DNA of 64,000 bases, from assembly GCA_018365895.1 (NCBI GenBank), contig JAGZJD010000001.1:49239-113238 (forward strand), in the 5' to 3' direction. Positions within the stretch are counted from its first letter, which is position 1. Every line of letters starts with the position of its first letter. Positions 42,185-49,510 of the stretch are shown piece by piece. The DNA is from Lachnospiraceae bacterium. Its GTDB lineage: Bacteria > Bacillota_A > Clostridia > Lachnospirales > Lachnospiraceae. The notes below the pieces were generated by a model. The model was not told where the DNA came from. It did no database searches and saw only the letters and a list, made by a program, of their open reading frames with translations. The position numbers were made by a program, and so were the translations under genes.

Positions 42185-43216
42185 ATGACACAGTACACAG
42201 ATTACATTGTGGAACAGGCAAAAAAATTATTATCCATCGACAGTCCATCCGGCTACACAAAAGAAGTCGCTCGCTATCTCGCTGATGAATTCACACGTCT
42301 CGGATATCAGCCTGAGATCACTGTAAAAGGCGGAGTATTAGTTGACATCGGCGGTACAAATACAGAGGATGCTGTATTTCTGGAAGCTCATGTGGATACA
42401 CTCGGCGGAATGGTTGCTGAGATCAAAGGCAACGGACGTCTTCGCATCACAAACATCGGCGGAATGAATGCTAACAATGCCGAAGCAGAAAACTGCCGTG
42501 TCGTAACTAAATTTGATGGTTCTTACGAAGGTACTTGCCAGCTCATCAACGCTTCCGTTCATGTAAACGGAGAATACAGCGAAACAAAACGTACCTTTGA
42601 CTCTGTAGAAGTTGTTCTGGATGAAAAGACATCTTCCAAAGAAGAAACTGAGAAGCTCGGCATCCAGGTTGGAGACTTTGTTTGCTTCGATCCAAGAACA
42701 AGAGTCACAGAGAAAGGCTATATCAAGAGCCGCTTCCTTGACGACAAATTAAGCGCTGCTATTTTACTTGGCTATGCCAAATACCTGAAAGATGAAAATG
42801 TTACTCCGCAGAGACGCATTTACGAACATTTTACTGTTTTCGAAGAAGTCGGACATGGCGGTTCTGCTTCTGTTCCAGCTGGTGTAACGGAAGCAATCTC
42901 TGTAGATATGGGATGTGTTGGTGATGGTCTTACCTGTACAGAACATCAGGTATCTATCTGTGCAAAAGACAGCGGCGGTCCATACCATTACGATGTTGTT
43001 ACAGATCTCGTAAAAGCAGGTAAAGAAGCAGGCGTTGACTATGCAATTGACGTTTATCCATATTATGGCTCTGACGTAGAATGCACACTGCGCGCCGGAT
43101 ATGATATCAGACACGGTCTGATTGGACCTGGCGTATATGCTTCTCACGGTTACGAAAGAAGTCATACAGACGGTGTGGATAACACATTGAATTTATTAAA
43201 AGCATATCTTGGATAA
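42185..43216 (+). CDS. M42 family metallo-aminopeptidase
   Basis: A 343-residue di-metal aminopeptidase of family M42 (glutamyl/tetrahedral aminopeptidase group). Metal-site motifs are LEAHVDTLGGMV near residue 66, FLDDKLSAAILLG, FTVFEEVGHGGSA with the catalytic Glu pair, ISVDMGCVGDG, and SHGYERSHTDGVDNTLNLL at the C-terminus. It trims short peptides in the cytoplasm. ACAGGAGGATT precedes the start. Single gene. Confidence 0.93.
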   Translation: MTQYTDYIVEQAKKLLSIDSPSGYTKEVARYLADEFTRLGYQPEITVKGGVLVDIGGTNTEDAVFLEAHVDTLGGMVAEIKGNGRLRITNIGGMNANNAEAENCRVVTKFDGSYEGTCQLINASVHVNGEYSETKRTFDSVEVVLDEKTSSKEETEKLGIQVGDFVCFDPRTRVTEKGYIKSRFLDDKLSAAILLGYAKYLKDENVTPQRRIYEHFTVFEEVGHGGSASVPAGVTEAISVDMGCVGDGLTCTEHQVSICAKDSGGPYHYDVVTDLVKAGKEAGVDYAIDVYPYYGSDVECTLRAGYDIRHGLIGPGVYASHGYERSHTDGVDNTLNLLKAYLG

Positions 43217-43218
43217 TT

Positions 43219-43262
43219 AAAAAAACACAGCCGGAAAATCCATTTTCAGATTTCCCGGCTGT
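43219..43262. terminator. Bidirectional terminator between M42 peptidase and bioY
   Basis: ACAGCCGG-aaaatc...gattt-c-CCGGCTGT forms the stem. On the minus strand it is followed by a run of seven T, so it mainly ends birA-bioY; on the plus strand a shorter T-rich tail follows. Confidence 0.85.
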
Positions 43263-43293
43263 TTGCTTTATCGCTTATTGCCGCTGTTTCCTT

Positions 43294-43860
43294 TTATTTT
43301 TCCAATATTCCTGCCTGCTGTAATCTTTTTTTCAATATTGGTCCCCCTGTCAGAGCAATCATAATTTTGATCATATCTCCCGGAATAAACGGAAATACAC
43401 ACGCACTCAGAGCTGCTGCCACGGTAGTTTTCATTACGATGCAAAACCAGATTGTTCCAAATATATAGCACAATGCCATACCTGCTGTCATAGCACTGAA
43501 CTGAATAAAACGGTTATGGTATCGTTCTATTATAGCCCCTGCCAGAACCGCCATTGGAAGGAATCCGATGATGTATCCTCCCGTTGGACCAAGCAATTTC
43601 CCTATTCCTCCGGAAAATCCTGAAAATACAGGTAAGCCTACTGCTCCAAGCAAAATATAAATCAGGCAGCTGACTGTTCCTAATTTCCATCCCAACAAGT
43701 ATAATGACAAATAAATCGCCAGCGCAGTAAACGAGATTGGAACCGGTCCAATTGGAATCGACAGCGGCGCTAAAATACAGATGACTGCCGTCATAAGCGC
43801 TGTCATCGTCATTTTCTGCAATCTTTTTCCTGTTTTTTCTTCTATGACAGATTCTTTCAT
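43294..43860 (-). CDS. bioY: Biotin transporter substrate-binding subunit BioY
   Basis: A 188-residue membrane S-component of an ECF transporter. It has about six helices and the family pattern PIGPVPISFTALAIYLS, YILLGAVGLPVFSGFSGGIGKLLGPTGGYIIGF. It captures biotin and uses a shared energy-coupling module that is not in this window. It lies 13 bases after birA, so biotin uptake and biotin ligase are co-expressed and both under BirA control. Confidence 0.94.
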   Translation of the reverse strand: MKESVIEEKTGKRLQKMTMTALMTAVICILAPLSIPIGPVPISFTALAIYLSLYLLGWKLGTVSCLIYILLGAVGLPVFSGFSGGIGKLLGPTGGYIIGFLPMAVLAGAIIERYHNRFIQFSAMTAGMALCYIFGTIWFCIVMKTTVAAALSACVFPFIPGDMIKIMIALTGGPILKKRLQQAGILEK

Positions 43861-43873
43861 AAATAACCCCTTT

Positions 43874-44854
43874 CTACTTTGATAGTCTCACACTGATTTC
43901 TCCTGAAGACAATAGTTTTTGCCTTCCTTCAGAATCCTCCACTAAAAGCTGACACTGATCATCCACATCCAGCGCTCTCGCCCATTCACTTTTTCCGCCG
44001 GAAATTACCTCTATTTCCTTTCCGATCACAAAACTTCTCTTTCGGTATTCTGTCTGATAGTCCCCATGCTTTGGCGCCCGATAGTATTCCATGAAGCGAT
44101 TTAAAAATTCTGCTGCAAGCTTATTCTTCCCGTCATTTTGCGCTTCCGCAAAAACTGTTCCTGCAATCTCAGTCAATGTTTCCGGAAATCCATCTTTCGG
44201 AGGACAGACGTTCATACCAATCCCAAGCACAGCATATTCCAGAAATCCATCTTCCAGCCCAAAGGATGCTTCTGTAAGAATTCCACAAACTTTTTTCCCA
44301 TTCATAAATACATCATTTACCCATTTGATTTCTGCTTTTTTTCCGGATACACGCTCCAGCGCCTCACATGCTGCTACAGCTGCAATTGTCGTTAACCGAA
44401 CTGCCTGCTGAGCTGTAAATTGTTTTGGTCTCAACAAAATGCTTAAATAAATTCCGGTATCTGCCGGTGAATAGAATGTTCTTCCCCGACGTCCACGCCC
44501 GGATGTCTGTCGATTTGCGATCAGAGTGTATCCTTCTGCTGCGCCAAGCTCCGCCTGCTTTCTCACAAGCGTATTCGTGGAATCGACAGATTCTTCTACA
44601 TGAATCTGTATTTCTTCGCACACTGGTTTTAAGTATTTCCCGATTCCCTGTTCTGATAAAATATCTGTCTCCTCCGAGAGACAATACCCTTTATTGCGGA
44701 CAGCATCGATTCTATATCCTTCCTTTTGCAGATTTTTTACCGCTTTCCACACAGCAGTCCGCGACACATTTAGCTTTTCTGCAATCATCTCTCCCGAAAA
44801 ATATATTCCCCGATGATGCTCAAATAGTTCCAACATACGTTCTTTCGTATCCAT
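43874..44854 (-). CDS. birA: Bifunctional biotin-[acetyl-CoA-carboxylase] ligase / repressor BirA
   Basis: A 326-residue protein. The N-terminal winged helix (GEMIAEKLNVSRTAVWKAVKNLQKEGY) binds DNA; the ligase domain has the biotinyl-AMP loop GRGRRGRTFYSP and KWVNDVFMNGKKVCGILTEA; a C-terminal SH3-like domain follows. It attaches biotin to carboxylases and represses biotin genes when loaded with biotinyl-AMP. ATG 44852-44854 follows GGAGGAAGAG. Confidence 0.95.
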   Translation of the reverse strand: MDTKERMLELFEHHRGIYFSGEMIAEKLNVSRTAVWKAVKNLQKEGYRIDAVRNKGYCLSEETDILSEQGIGKYLKPVCEEIQIHVEESVDSTNTLVRKQAELGAAEGYTLIANRQTSGRGRRGRTFYSPADTGIYLSILLRPKQFTAQQAVRLTTIAAVAACEALERVSGKKAEIKWVNDVFMNGKKVCGILTEASFGLEDGFLEYAVLGIGMNVCPPKDGFPETLTEIAGTVFAEAQNDGKNKLAAEFLNRFMEYYRAPKHGDYQTEYRKRSFVIGKEIEVISGGKSEWARALDVDDQCQLLVEDSEGRQKLLSSGEISVRLSK

Positions 44855-44899
44855 TTTCTCTTCCTCCAACTTTTTCTAAAGTAACATAGGAAAATTCTA

Positions 44900-44931
44900 T
44901 TGTCAACCTTTTGTTTTTAATTAGTTAACAT
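44900..44931 (-). promoter_or_regulatory. BirA operator of birA-bioY
   Basis: On the minus strand ATGTTAACT (44923-44931) and GGTTGACAA (44900-44908) are inverted half-sites with a 14-base spacer. They match the Firmicutes BirA box (TTGTTAACC, 14-16 bases, GGTTAACAA). The 3' half includes a TTGACA -35. BirA therefore probably represses its own operon. Confidence 0.8.
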
Positions 44932-44941
44932 TTGTTTTTTA

Positions 44942-44971
44942 TAAAAATGACGATACACCTATTCTGTATCG
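44942..44971 (-). terminator. Terminator after the 68-residue ORF
   Basis: On the minus strand CGATACA-gaatagg-TGTATCG is a 7-bp stem, followed by TCATTTTTAT. It ends the leftward transcript from the DUF134 region. Confidence 0.65.
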
Positions 44972-44991
44972 CCATAACTGCTATCTTTTTG

Positions 44992-45198
44992 CTATTTGAA
45001 GCAATTCTTCTGCTGATTTGCCATCTCTCTTATCTCACGCTTTCTTTGTTCTGCATCCATCCCCTGAAAGGATTTTAATTCCTGCTTTAGTTCTCTAATT
45101 TGCTGCTCCTGCTTCTGTGCTGTTCTGATTTTTTCCCGGAGAAGAATAAGAAGTCCGGTCACTACTATGATAAAACCGCCCCAAATCATATATGCCAT
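44992..45198 (-). CDS. Small membrane-anchored coiled-coil protein, 68 residues
   Basis: One N-terminal transmembrane helix (MIWGGFIIVVTGLLILL) is followed by a charged helix likely to form a coiled coil (KQEQQIRELKQELKSF; EQRKREIREMANQQ). AGTAGGAGGAT precedes the ATG. No family is recognised. It lies 11 bases after the hypothetical gene at 45210. Confidence 0.7.
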   Translation of the reverse strand: MAYMIWGGFIIVVTGLLILLREKIRTAQKQEQQIRELKQELKSFQGMDAEQRKREIREMANQQKNCFK

Positions 45199-45209
45199 GT
45201 ATTATCCTC

Positions 45210-45863
45210 CTACTTCACCAATGCGATCACTGTTTCCTGAAGCGCTTTCGGAGCAACAGGTATTTCTAGTCTTATCGTTTTACTGTCACTGTCATCTAAG
45301 CAACTGCTTCCTTCGGAATCGGACAAGAGAATAACCGGTGTTGCTTTGTTTTTACGCCACAGCTGTTCCTTTTCACAAAGAAAGGTATCTGTCACAATCC
45401 ACAAAGCCGGTTTTTGTGTACGAAGATTCTGTTTCGCCGATTCCGCTGTTGTGAAATAGCGAACCTGATCTGCCACCGATTTTAGTGCCGTGCAAATCCC
45501 TTCTGCATACATTTGATTGCTGCACAAGACAACAATCAACGCATCCAAAGAAGAATCTTTCTTCCTCTGAATAAAATCAAGTACCGGAGTGTTATACAAA
45601 CTAAAGTCCTTCTCCAAATGGACCGTCTCATAATAGCTTCTGGCTGCCCGGCACATCCTCCAGCAAAACTGTTCAATATCAATCCGAATATCTCGGCTGT
45701 CCTGATTTCCCCTGGATTTTTCCAATTGGCAGACAGAAGTACCGCAGTTTACTCCAAGATGGAATCGAATTCTGCTCTCATCTTCATCATTGAGAAAGCC
45801 TTTATTCTGATGCAGGTACTCGCATCGCAATTGCCAGCATCGTTCTCCGCATATATATGGCAT
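45210..45863 (-). CDS. Hypothetical protein, possibly a join of two gene pieces
   Basis: A 217-residue open frame. The first 80 residues are cysteine-rich (YICGERCWQLRCEYLHQ; FHLGVNCGTSVCQLEK) and unlike the rest. Residues about 105-190 look like a degenerate receiver domain (ALIVVLCSNQMYAEGICTALKS...KQNLRTQKPALWIVTDTFL...ATPVILLSDSEGS), as in the N-terminus of CpaE/TadZ-type ATPases. Its neighbours upstream are truncated, so it may be a chimera. The start context (CCGGAAGATCAA) is fair. Function unknown. Confidence 0.5.
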   Translation of the reverse strand: MPYICGERCWQLRCEYLHQNKGFLNDEDESRIRFHLGVNCGTSVCQLEKSRGNQDSRDIRIDIEQFCWRMCRAARSYYETVHLEKDFSLYNTPVLDFIQRKKDSSLDALIVVLCSNQMYAEGICTALKSVADQVRYFTTAESAKQNLRTQKPALWIVTDTFLCEKEQLWRKNKATPVILLSDSEGSSCLDDSDSKTIRLEIPVAPKALQETVIALVK

Positions 45864-45881
45864 TTGATCTTCCGGCGTTAT

Positions 45882-46118
45882 TTAAAAATACTCTCCTGCA
45901 TACTCATCAAACCAGCGGATATACTGACTTCCTACATCTCTTGTCGGCTGCTTCTGCCTGTCTAGCATAACTCTGCCGTCCCGATAACGCTTTACCAGGT
46001 TCGGAAAGCTTACCACATCACAATCAATGTATGTAGCAGTTCCCGCCGTCACCGCCAGATTGACTGCTACCAGTGTTTTTCCTGCGCCTCCCTTACCACT
46101 TAAACAGGCTATTTTCAT
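45882..46118 (-). pseudogene. ParA/MRP-type ATPase remnant
   Basis: The N-terminus is a clear deviant-Walker ATPase (IACLSGKGGAGKTLVAVNLAVTAGTATYIDCDV), as in the MinD-like iron-sulfur carrier ATPases that accompany NifX proteins. After residue 36 the sequence changes to something unrelated (VSFPNLVKRYRDGRVML...GSQYIRWFDEYAGEYF) and stops at 78 residues; intact relatives are around 280. The start overlaps the NifX remnant by ATGA, so the original operon coupling is kept. An internal deletion is the simplest reading. Confidence 0.7.
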
Positions 46119-46456
46119 TGTACACCATGATATCCGGCATGGAATTTTGTCAGTTCTTCAAGCTGTCCTTCTTCCATTGCTTTCAGATCGTCCGCTGCGG
46201 CTTTATTCACGGACTGATAAATCTTCATGCCTGCTTCCTGAAATACCTCTGCCGCGTTCTGTCCGCAGCGCACGGTAATCAGCACATCTACTTCGTGATC
46301 CACAAAAAATTGAGCTGCCTGAAGTCCAGCTTCTCCCTGAGCTTGTGCTGCCGGATTCTCTACAATCGTATCAACTCCATCTTCCTTTTCTGCATGCAGC
46401 TGTGTCGATGCCTTTTGCAGCCACCACAGCCACAGAATTCTTCTTTCCCGTCGCAA
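46115..46456 (-). pseudogene. NifX/NifB-type (dinitrogenase iron-molybdenum cofactor) domain remnant
   Basis: Residues from about 22 on form most of a NifX-like domain (EDGVDTIVENPAAQAQGEAG; LQAAQFFVDHEVDVLITVRC; GQNAAEVFQEAGMKIYQSV; LEELTKFHAGYHG). The usual first 25 or so residues and start codon are missing; instead the frame runs back out of phase into the DUF134 gene. The first 20 residues translated here (RRERRILWLWWLQK) are DUF134 codons read in the wrong frame. The call is a DUF134 gene joined to a NifX gene by a deletion. Such proteins bind iron-sulfur species in anaerobes. Confidence 0.7.
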
Positions 46457-46740
46457 AGTTGATAATCGCCGCCTTCAATCCGAAGCAGCAAACCATCTAC
46501 CAGCGCCGTTGCCAGTTTCTTTCTGGCAGAATTATAAATGAGCTGAACAGTGGTTCTCCCCACCTGCATATATGTACTGCACTCTTCTTGTGAAAATCCC
46601 TCTCTATCAATCAGTCGAATCGTTTCATATTCATCCACCGTCAAAATCACTTCTGTTTTTGCCAGCGTCTCGCTGACCGGGCGGAATTCTTTAGTGTGGG
46701 GCATCTGACATACTTTTCTGCATTTTCTAGGTCTTGCCAC
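46360..46740 (-). CDS. DUF134 family DNA-binding protein (C-terminus altered by the join)
   Basis: A 126-residue protein with the DUF134 start (ARPRKCRKVCQMP), sigma-like helix-turn-helix (TVDEYETIRLIDREGFSQEECSTYMQVGRTTVQLIYNSARKKLATALVDG) and a cysteine cluster (EEFCGCGGCKRHRHSC). The GTG at 46738-46740 has GGAGGTG ahead. The last residues (MQKRKMELIRL) come from out-of-frame NifX sequence. DUF134 genes typically sit with NifX and MinD-like ATPases, as the remnants here show. Confidence 0.8.
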   Translation of the reverse strand: MARPRKCRKVCQMPHTKEFRPVSETLAKTEVILTVDEYETIRLIDREGFSQEECSTYMQVGRTTVQLIYNSARKKLATALVDGLLLRIEGGDYQLCDGKEEFCGCGGCKRHRHSCMQKRKMELIRL

Positions 46741-46780
46741 TGCATTCACCTCCAAAAGCTATTTTAGTAATTTCAATATT

Positions 46781-46846
46781 AATATAGGCTTATTATTGAC
46801 ATATGTCAATAACTCATTTGACATATCCGATCCAATCCCTTATACT
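46781..46846. promoter_or_regulatory. Divergent promoters with an FNR-like palindrome
   Basis: Rightward: TTGACA (46818-46823), 17 bases, TATACT (46841-46846), for the Crp/Fnr gene. Leftward: TTGACA (minus strand, 46804-46809), 17 bases, TATATT (46781-46786), for DUF134. A perfect 20-bp palindrome centred on TTGACATATGTCAA fills 46793-46812. TTGAC-N4-GTCAA is an FNR-type site. It overlaps the leftward -35 and abuts the rightward one, and a half-site recurs at 46818. Confidence 0.8.
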
Positions 46847-46880
46847 AAACCCATACAAAAACGAAAAAGGAAGGTAACTT

Positions 46881-47540
46881 ATGGAGTTTCAAAATGCATT
46901 TCCGGTCTGGAAGAAACTAACTCCCTCCCAGCAAGCACAGATTCTCAGAAGTTTAACGCAAAAGCATGTTGTCAAAGGAACTATTGTTCACAATGGAAGC
47001 CTCGACTGCACCGGACTGCTCTTAATTAGCTCCGGACAGCTTCGCGCCTATATTCTTTCTGATGAAGGAAGGGAGATTACACTCTATCGACTATTTGACA
47101 TGGATATGTGTCTCTTCTCTGCTTCCTGCATGATGCGCTCCATCCAATTCGAAGTAATCATTGAAGCTGAAAAGGACACTGATTTCTGGATCATCCCTGT
47201 TGAAATATACAAACATCTTATGGAAGAATCTGCCCCGCTTGCAAATTACACAAATGAACTAATGGCTTCCCGCTTTTCTGATGTCATGTGGCTGATCGAA
47301 CAGATTCTGTGGAAAAGCCTCGATAAACGTGTTTCGTCTTTTCTTTTAGAGGAAGCTTCTATCGAAAACACTTTAGAACTAAAAATAACCCATGAAATAA
47401 TCGGTAACCATCTTGGTTCCCAGCGTGAAGTCATCACACGCATGCTTCGCTATTTCCAGAGCGAAGGCATGGTAAAACTTTCCCGCGGAACGATTTCCAT
47501 TCTGGATGAAAAAAGACTCCGGAAACTGGCAGAAAGCTAA
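46881..47540 (+). CDS. Crp/Fnr family transcriptional regulator
   Basis: A 219-residue regulator with an N-terminal cyclic-nucleotide-type beta-barrel (CTGLLLISSGQLRAYILSDEGREITLYRLFDMDMCLFSASCMM) and a C-terminal helix-turn-helix (LKITHEIIGNHLGSQREVITRMLRYFQSEGMV). It lacks an N-terminal FNR cysteine cluster. The Cys pair in LFSASCMM may bind haem or a cluster as in some Clostridia homologues; this is a guess. AAAAAGGAAGGTAAC precedes the ATG. It faces the DUF134/NifX/ATPase remnants across a palindrome it probably binds. Confidence 0.9.
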   Translation: MEFQNAFPVWKKLTPSQQAQILRSLTQKHVVKGTIVHNGSLDCTGLLLISSGQLRAYILSDEGREITLYRLFDMDMCLFSASCMMRSIQFEVIIEAEKDTDFWIIPVEIYKHLMEESAPLANYTNELMASRFSDVMWLIEQILWKSLDKRVSSFLLEEASIENTLELKITHEIIGNHLGSQREVITRMLRYFQSEGMVKLSRGTISILDEKRLRKLAES

Positions 47541-47546
47541 TTTCCG

Positions 47547-47577
47547 CAAAAAATAAGGAGCAGTCCCCACTGCTCCT
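47547..47577 (-). terminator. Terminator after trxA
   Basis: AGGAGCAGT-cccc-ACTGCTCCT is a 9-bp stem with a 4-base loop. On the minus strand it is followed by TATTTTTTG. It lies between convergent crp and trxA genes and may serve both. Confidence 0.85.
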
Positions 47578-47590
47578 CATATTCTGGTTC

Positions 47591-47896
47591 TTACAGCATT
47601 GCAAGAATCTCATCTTTACTTTTCGCACCGACAGAACGATTTACAACCTTTCCGTCTTTGATTACAACAAGTGTCGGAATACTCATTACCCGGAACTGCT
47701 TTGCCAGATCCTGCTGTTCTTCCACATTCACTTTTCCTACAACAATATCAGAACGCTCTTCTCCAATCTCTTCGATAATCGGAACAACCATGCGGCAAGG
47801 TCCGCACCAGGATGCCCAAAAGTCTAACAAAACAGGTTTCTCGGAATTCATAACTTCACTCTGAAAATTATTTGTATTAATATTGATAGCTGACAT
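47591..47896 (-). CDS. trxA: Thioredoxin
   Basis: A 101-residue thioredoxin with the active site FWASWCGPCRM and the cis-proline loop SIPTLVVIKDG. It reduces disulfides in the cytoplasm. The ATG 47894-47896 has AGGAGGACAATATT ahead; a longer reading to 47947 has no ribosome site. Single gene. Confidence 0.95.
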   Translation of the reverse strand: MSAININTNNFQSEVMNSEKPVLLDFWASWCGPCRMVVPIIEEIGEERSDIVVGKVNVEEQQDLAKQFRVMSIPTLVVIKDGKVVNRSVGAKSKDEILAML

Positions 47897-47982
47897 AATA
47901 TTGTCCTCCTTAAATTTTCTTTTCTTTATGAGCACATTATATTCCAAAAAATAATTCTGTTCTGTGACAAAATCACCAAAAT

Positions 47983-49494
47983 CTATTTTTTTATCCGTTC
48001 AAAGATCAACGGTACCCCAGGCTCTGATTCGTAATATTTTTTCTCTCCTTCAGAGATAAGTTCCTCCTCCTGATAAATCCATTTCCCTTTCGGAATCCAT
48101 ACTCCACGCCCCGTTTTCCTTTTCTCATACACAGGCGCCACAAGATATCTGCTGCCAAGCATAAATTGATCTGTTACTTGTTCCAGATCTTCTTCTGGAA
48201 ACTCATATGCCATATAGCGTATGACCGGTTCTCCTGAACAACTGCTTTCTTCCAATTGCTTCATGATATAAGGGAGATATTTTTCCCGCACTGAAAGACT
48301 TTTTTGAATCGCTTTAAAGTTCTCTTTTGTAAGCATACGAAATGGCGCTGCCGAAAATTGTATTGCCGGCATTAGGCATGCAATCTCGCAATGTCTGACA
48401 AATAATTCTTCATCTAATCCGGAATGTTCCATATTTTGAAAATTCAGATACTCTCCGCCGCCAACCATGTCCGGACAGCCAAACGGATGCCCTGTAATTC
48501 CCTGAAGCAATGTATCCGGTATAAGAGAAGCAATCCCCGTTTCTCCCCAGGAATGTTCCTTATCACACAGACGCTGTAGGAGTGCCTTCCCTCCTGCGCG
48601 AAATGTCACACGAAATTCATTAAACGGATACTTCTCTCCAAATGCCGCCCATTTTTGAGACTGCTCATCCGGAGTTATCTTCCTGTAAGTCACATTATCT
48701 TCACGATAGTAAATGCTGTCTCCTGCGTCAAACTTAAATCCATCTACACCAATTGCACACAGATTTTCTAATTGCCTGTGAAGCCACTCTTCTGCCTTTG
48801 GATTCGACAGATCCAATACTGCGGAATATCCGTTCCACCACTTTGCAATATATGGATTTCCGTCTTCTGTGCGAATAAGAATCCCTTCTCTCTCTGCTTC
48901 CCGATAAGCAACCGAATCAGCAGTAATATACGGACAAACCCATACCATCACTTTAAATCCCATCTCATGCAGTTTTTCCAGCATTTTTTCCGGTTCCGGA
49001 AACTTTCCGCTGTGAAATCTCCAGTCTCCATAACATTCAGACCAGCCATCATCAATCATGAGTACGCCGGACGGCATCCCATGCTTCAGAATATTCTCTG
49101 CATAATTCATAATATCCTTTTCATTCTGATCAAATGTTAATTCAATCCATGAATTGTAGATAGGCATTTGAAATAACTCTTTTGCAGGCATTTTTTGAAA
49201 CGGAAAATGCTTTTGCATTGCCACCAAATATGCTTCTCTTAGATGTCCTCCGGTCTCTCCAAGCTCACATGTATCCTCTACTTCCAGTATACCCTTCGCC
49301 GCCTTTAAACGAAATCCTGTTTCACTCCAGAGATACCTGCCCTTTGTGGAAACTAACAGCGGCATTGCCTGATTCGGAGTCGGATTCTGCCTGAAATCCA
49401 ATTCCAACTCCGTTTCCGGTCCGATCGGCATTTGCAGACCAAACTTTACACAGGTTCCGTACCAAAATTCATTTTCCATGAATGCTATCTTCAT
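47983..49494 (-). CDS. Glycoside hydrolase family 31
   Basis: A 503-residue cytoplasmic glycosidase. It has the GH31 barrel motifs PIYNSWIELTFDQ, GVLMIDDGWSECYGDW, FKVMVWVCPYI, the nucleophile region GVDGFKFDAGD, and a C-terminal beta domain (FMLGSRYLVAPVYEKRKTGRGVWIPKGKW). FKFDAGD rather than W-x-D-M-N-E places it near the MYORG/bacterial alpha-galactosidase branch rather than the maltase branch. No signal peptide is seen. ATG 49492-49494 follows GGAGAAC and lies 16 bases after nrdD, an odd neighbour for a sugar enzyme. Confidence 0.85.
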   Translation of the reverse strand: MKIAFMENEFWYGTCVKFGLQMPIGPETELELDFRQNPTPNQAMPLLVSTKGRYLWSETGFRLKAAKGILEVEDTCELGETGGHLREAYLVAMQKHFPFQKMPAKELFQMPIYNSWIELTFDQNEKDIMNYAENILKHGMPSGVLMIDDGWSECYGDWRFHSGKFPEPEKMLEKLHEMGFKVMVWVCPYITADSVAYREAEREGILIRTEDGNPYIAKWWNGYSAVLDLSNPKAEEWLHRQLENLCAIGVDGFKFDAGDSIYYREDNVTYRKITPDEQSQKWAAFGEKYPFNEFRVTFRAGGKALLQRLCDKEHSWGETGIASLIPDTLLQGITGHPFGCPDMVGGGEYLNFQNMEHSGLDEELFVRHCEIACLMPAIQFSAAPFRMLTKENFKAIQKSLSVREKYLPYIMKQLEESSCSGEPVIRYMAYEFPEEDLEQVTDQFMLGSRYLVAPVYEKRKTGRGVWIPKGKWIYQEEELISEGEKKYYESEPGVPLIFERIKK

Positions 49495-49510
49495 AAGCAG
49501 TTCTCCATTC

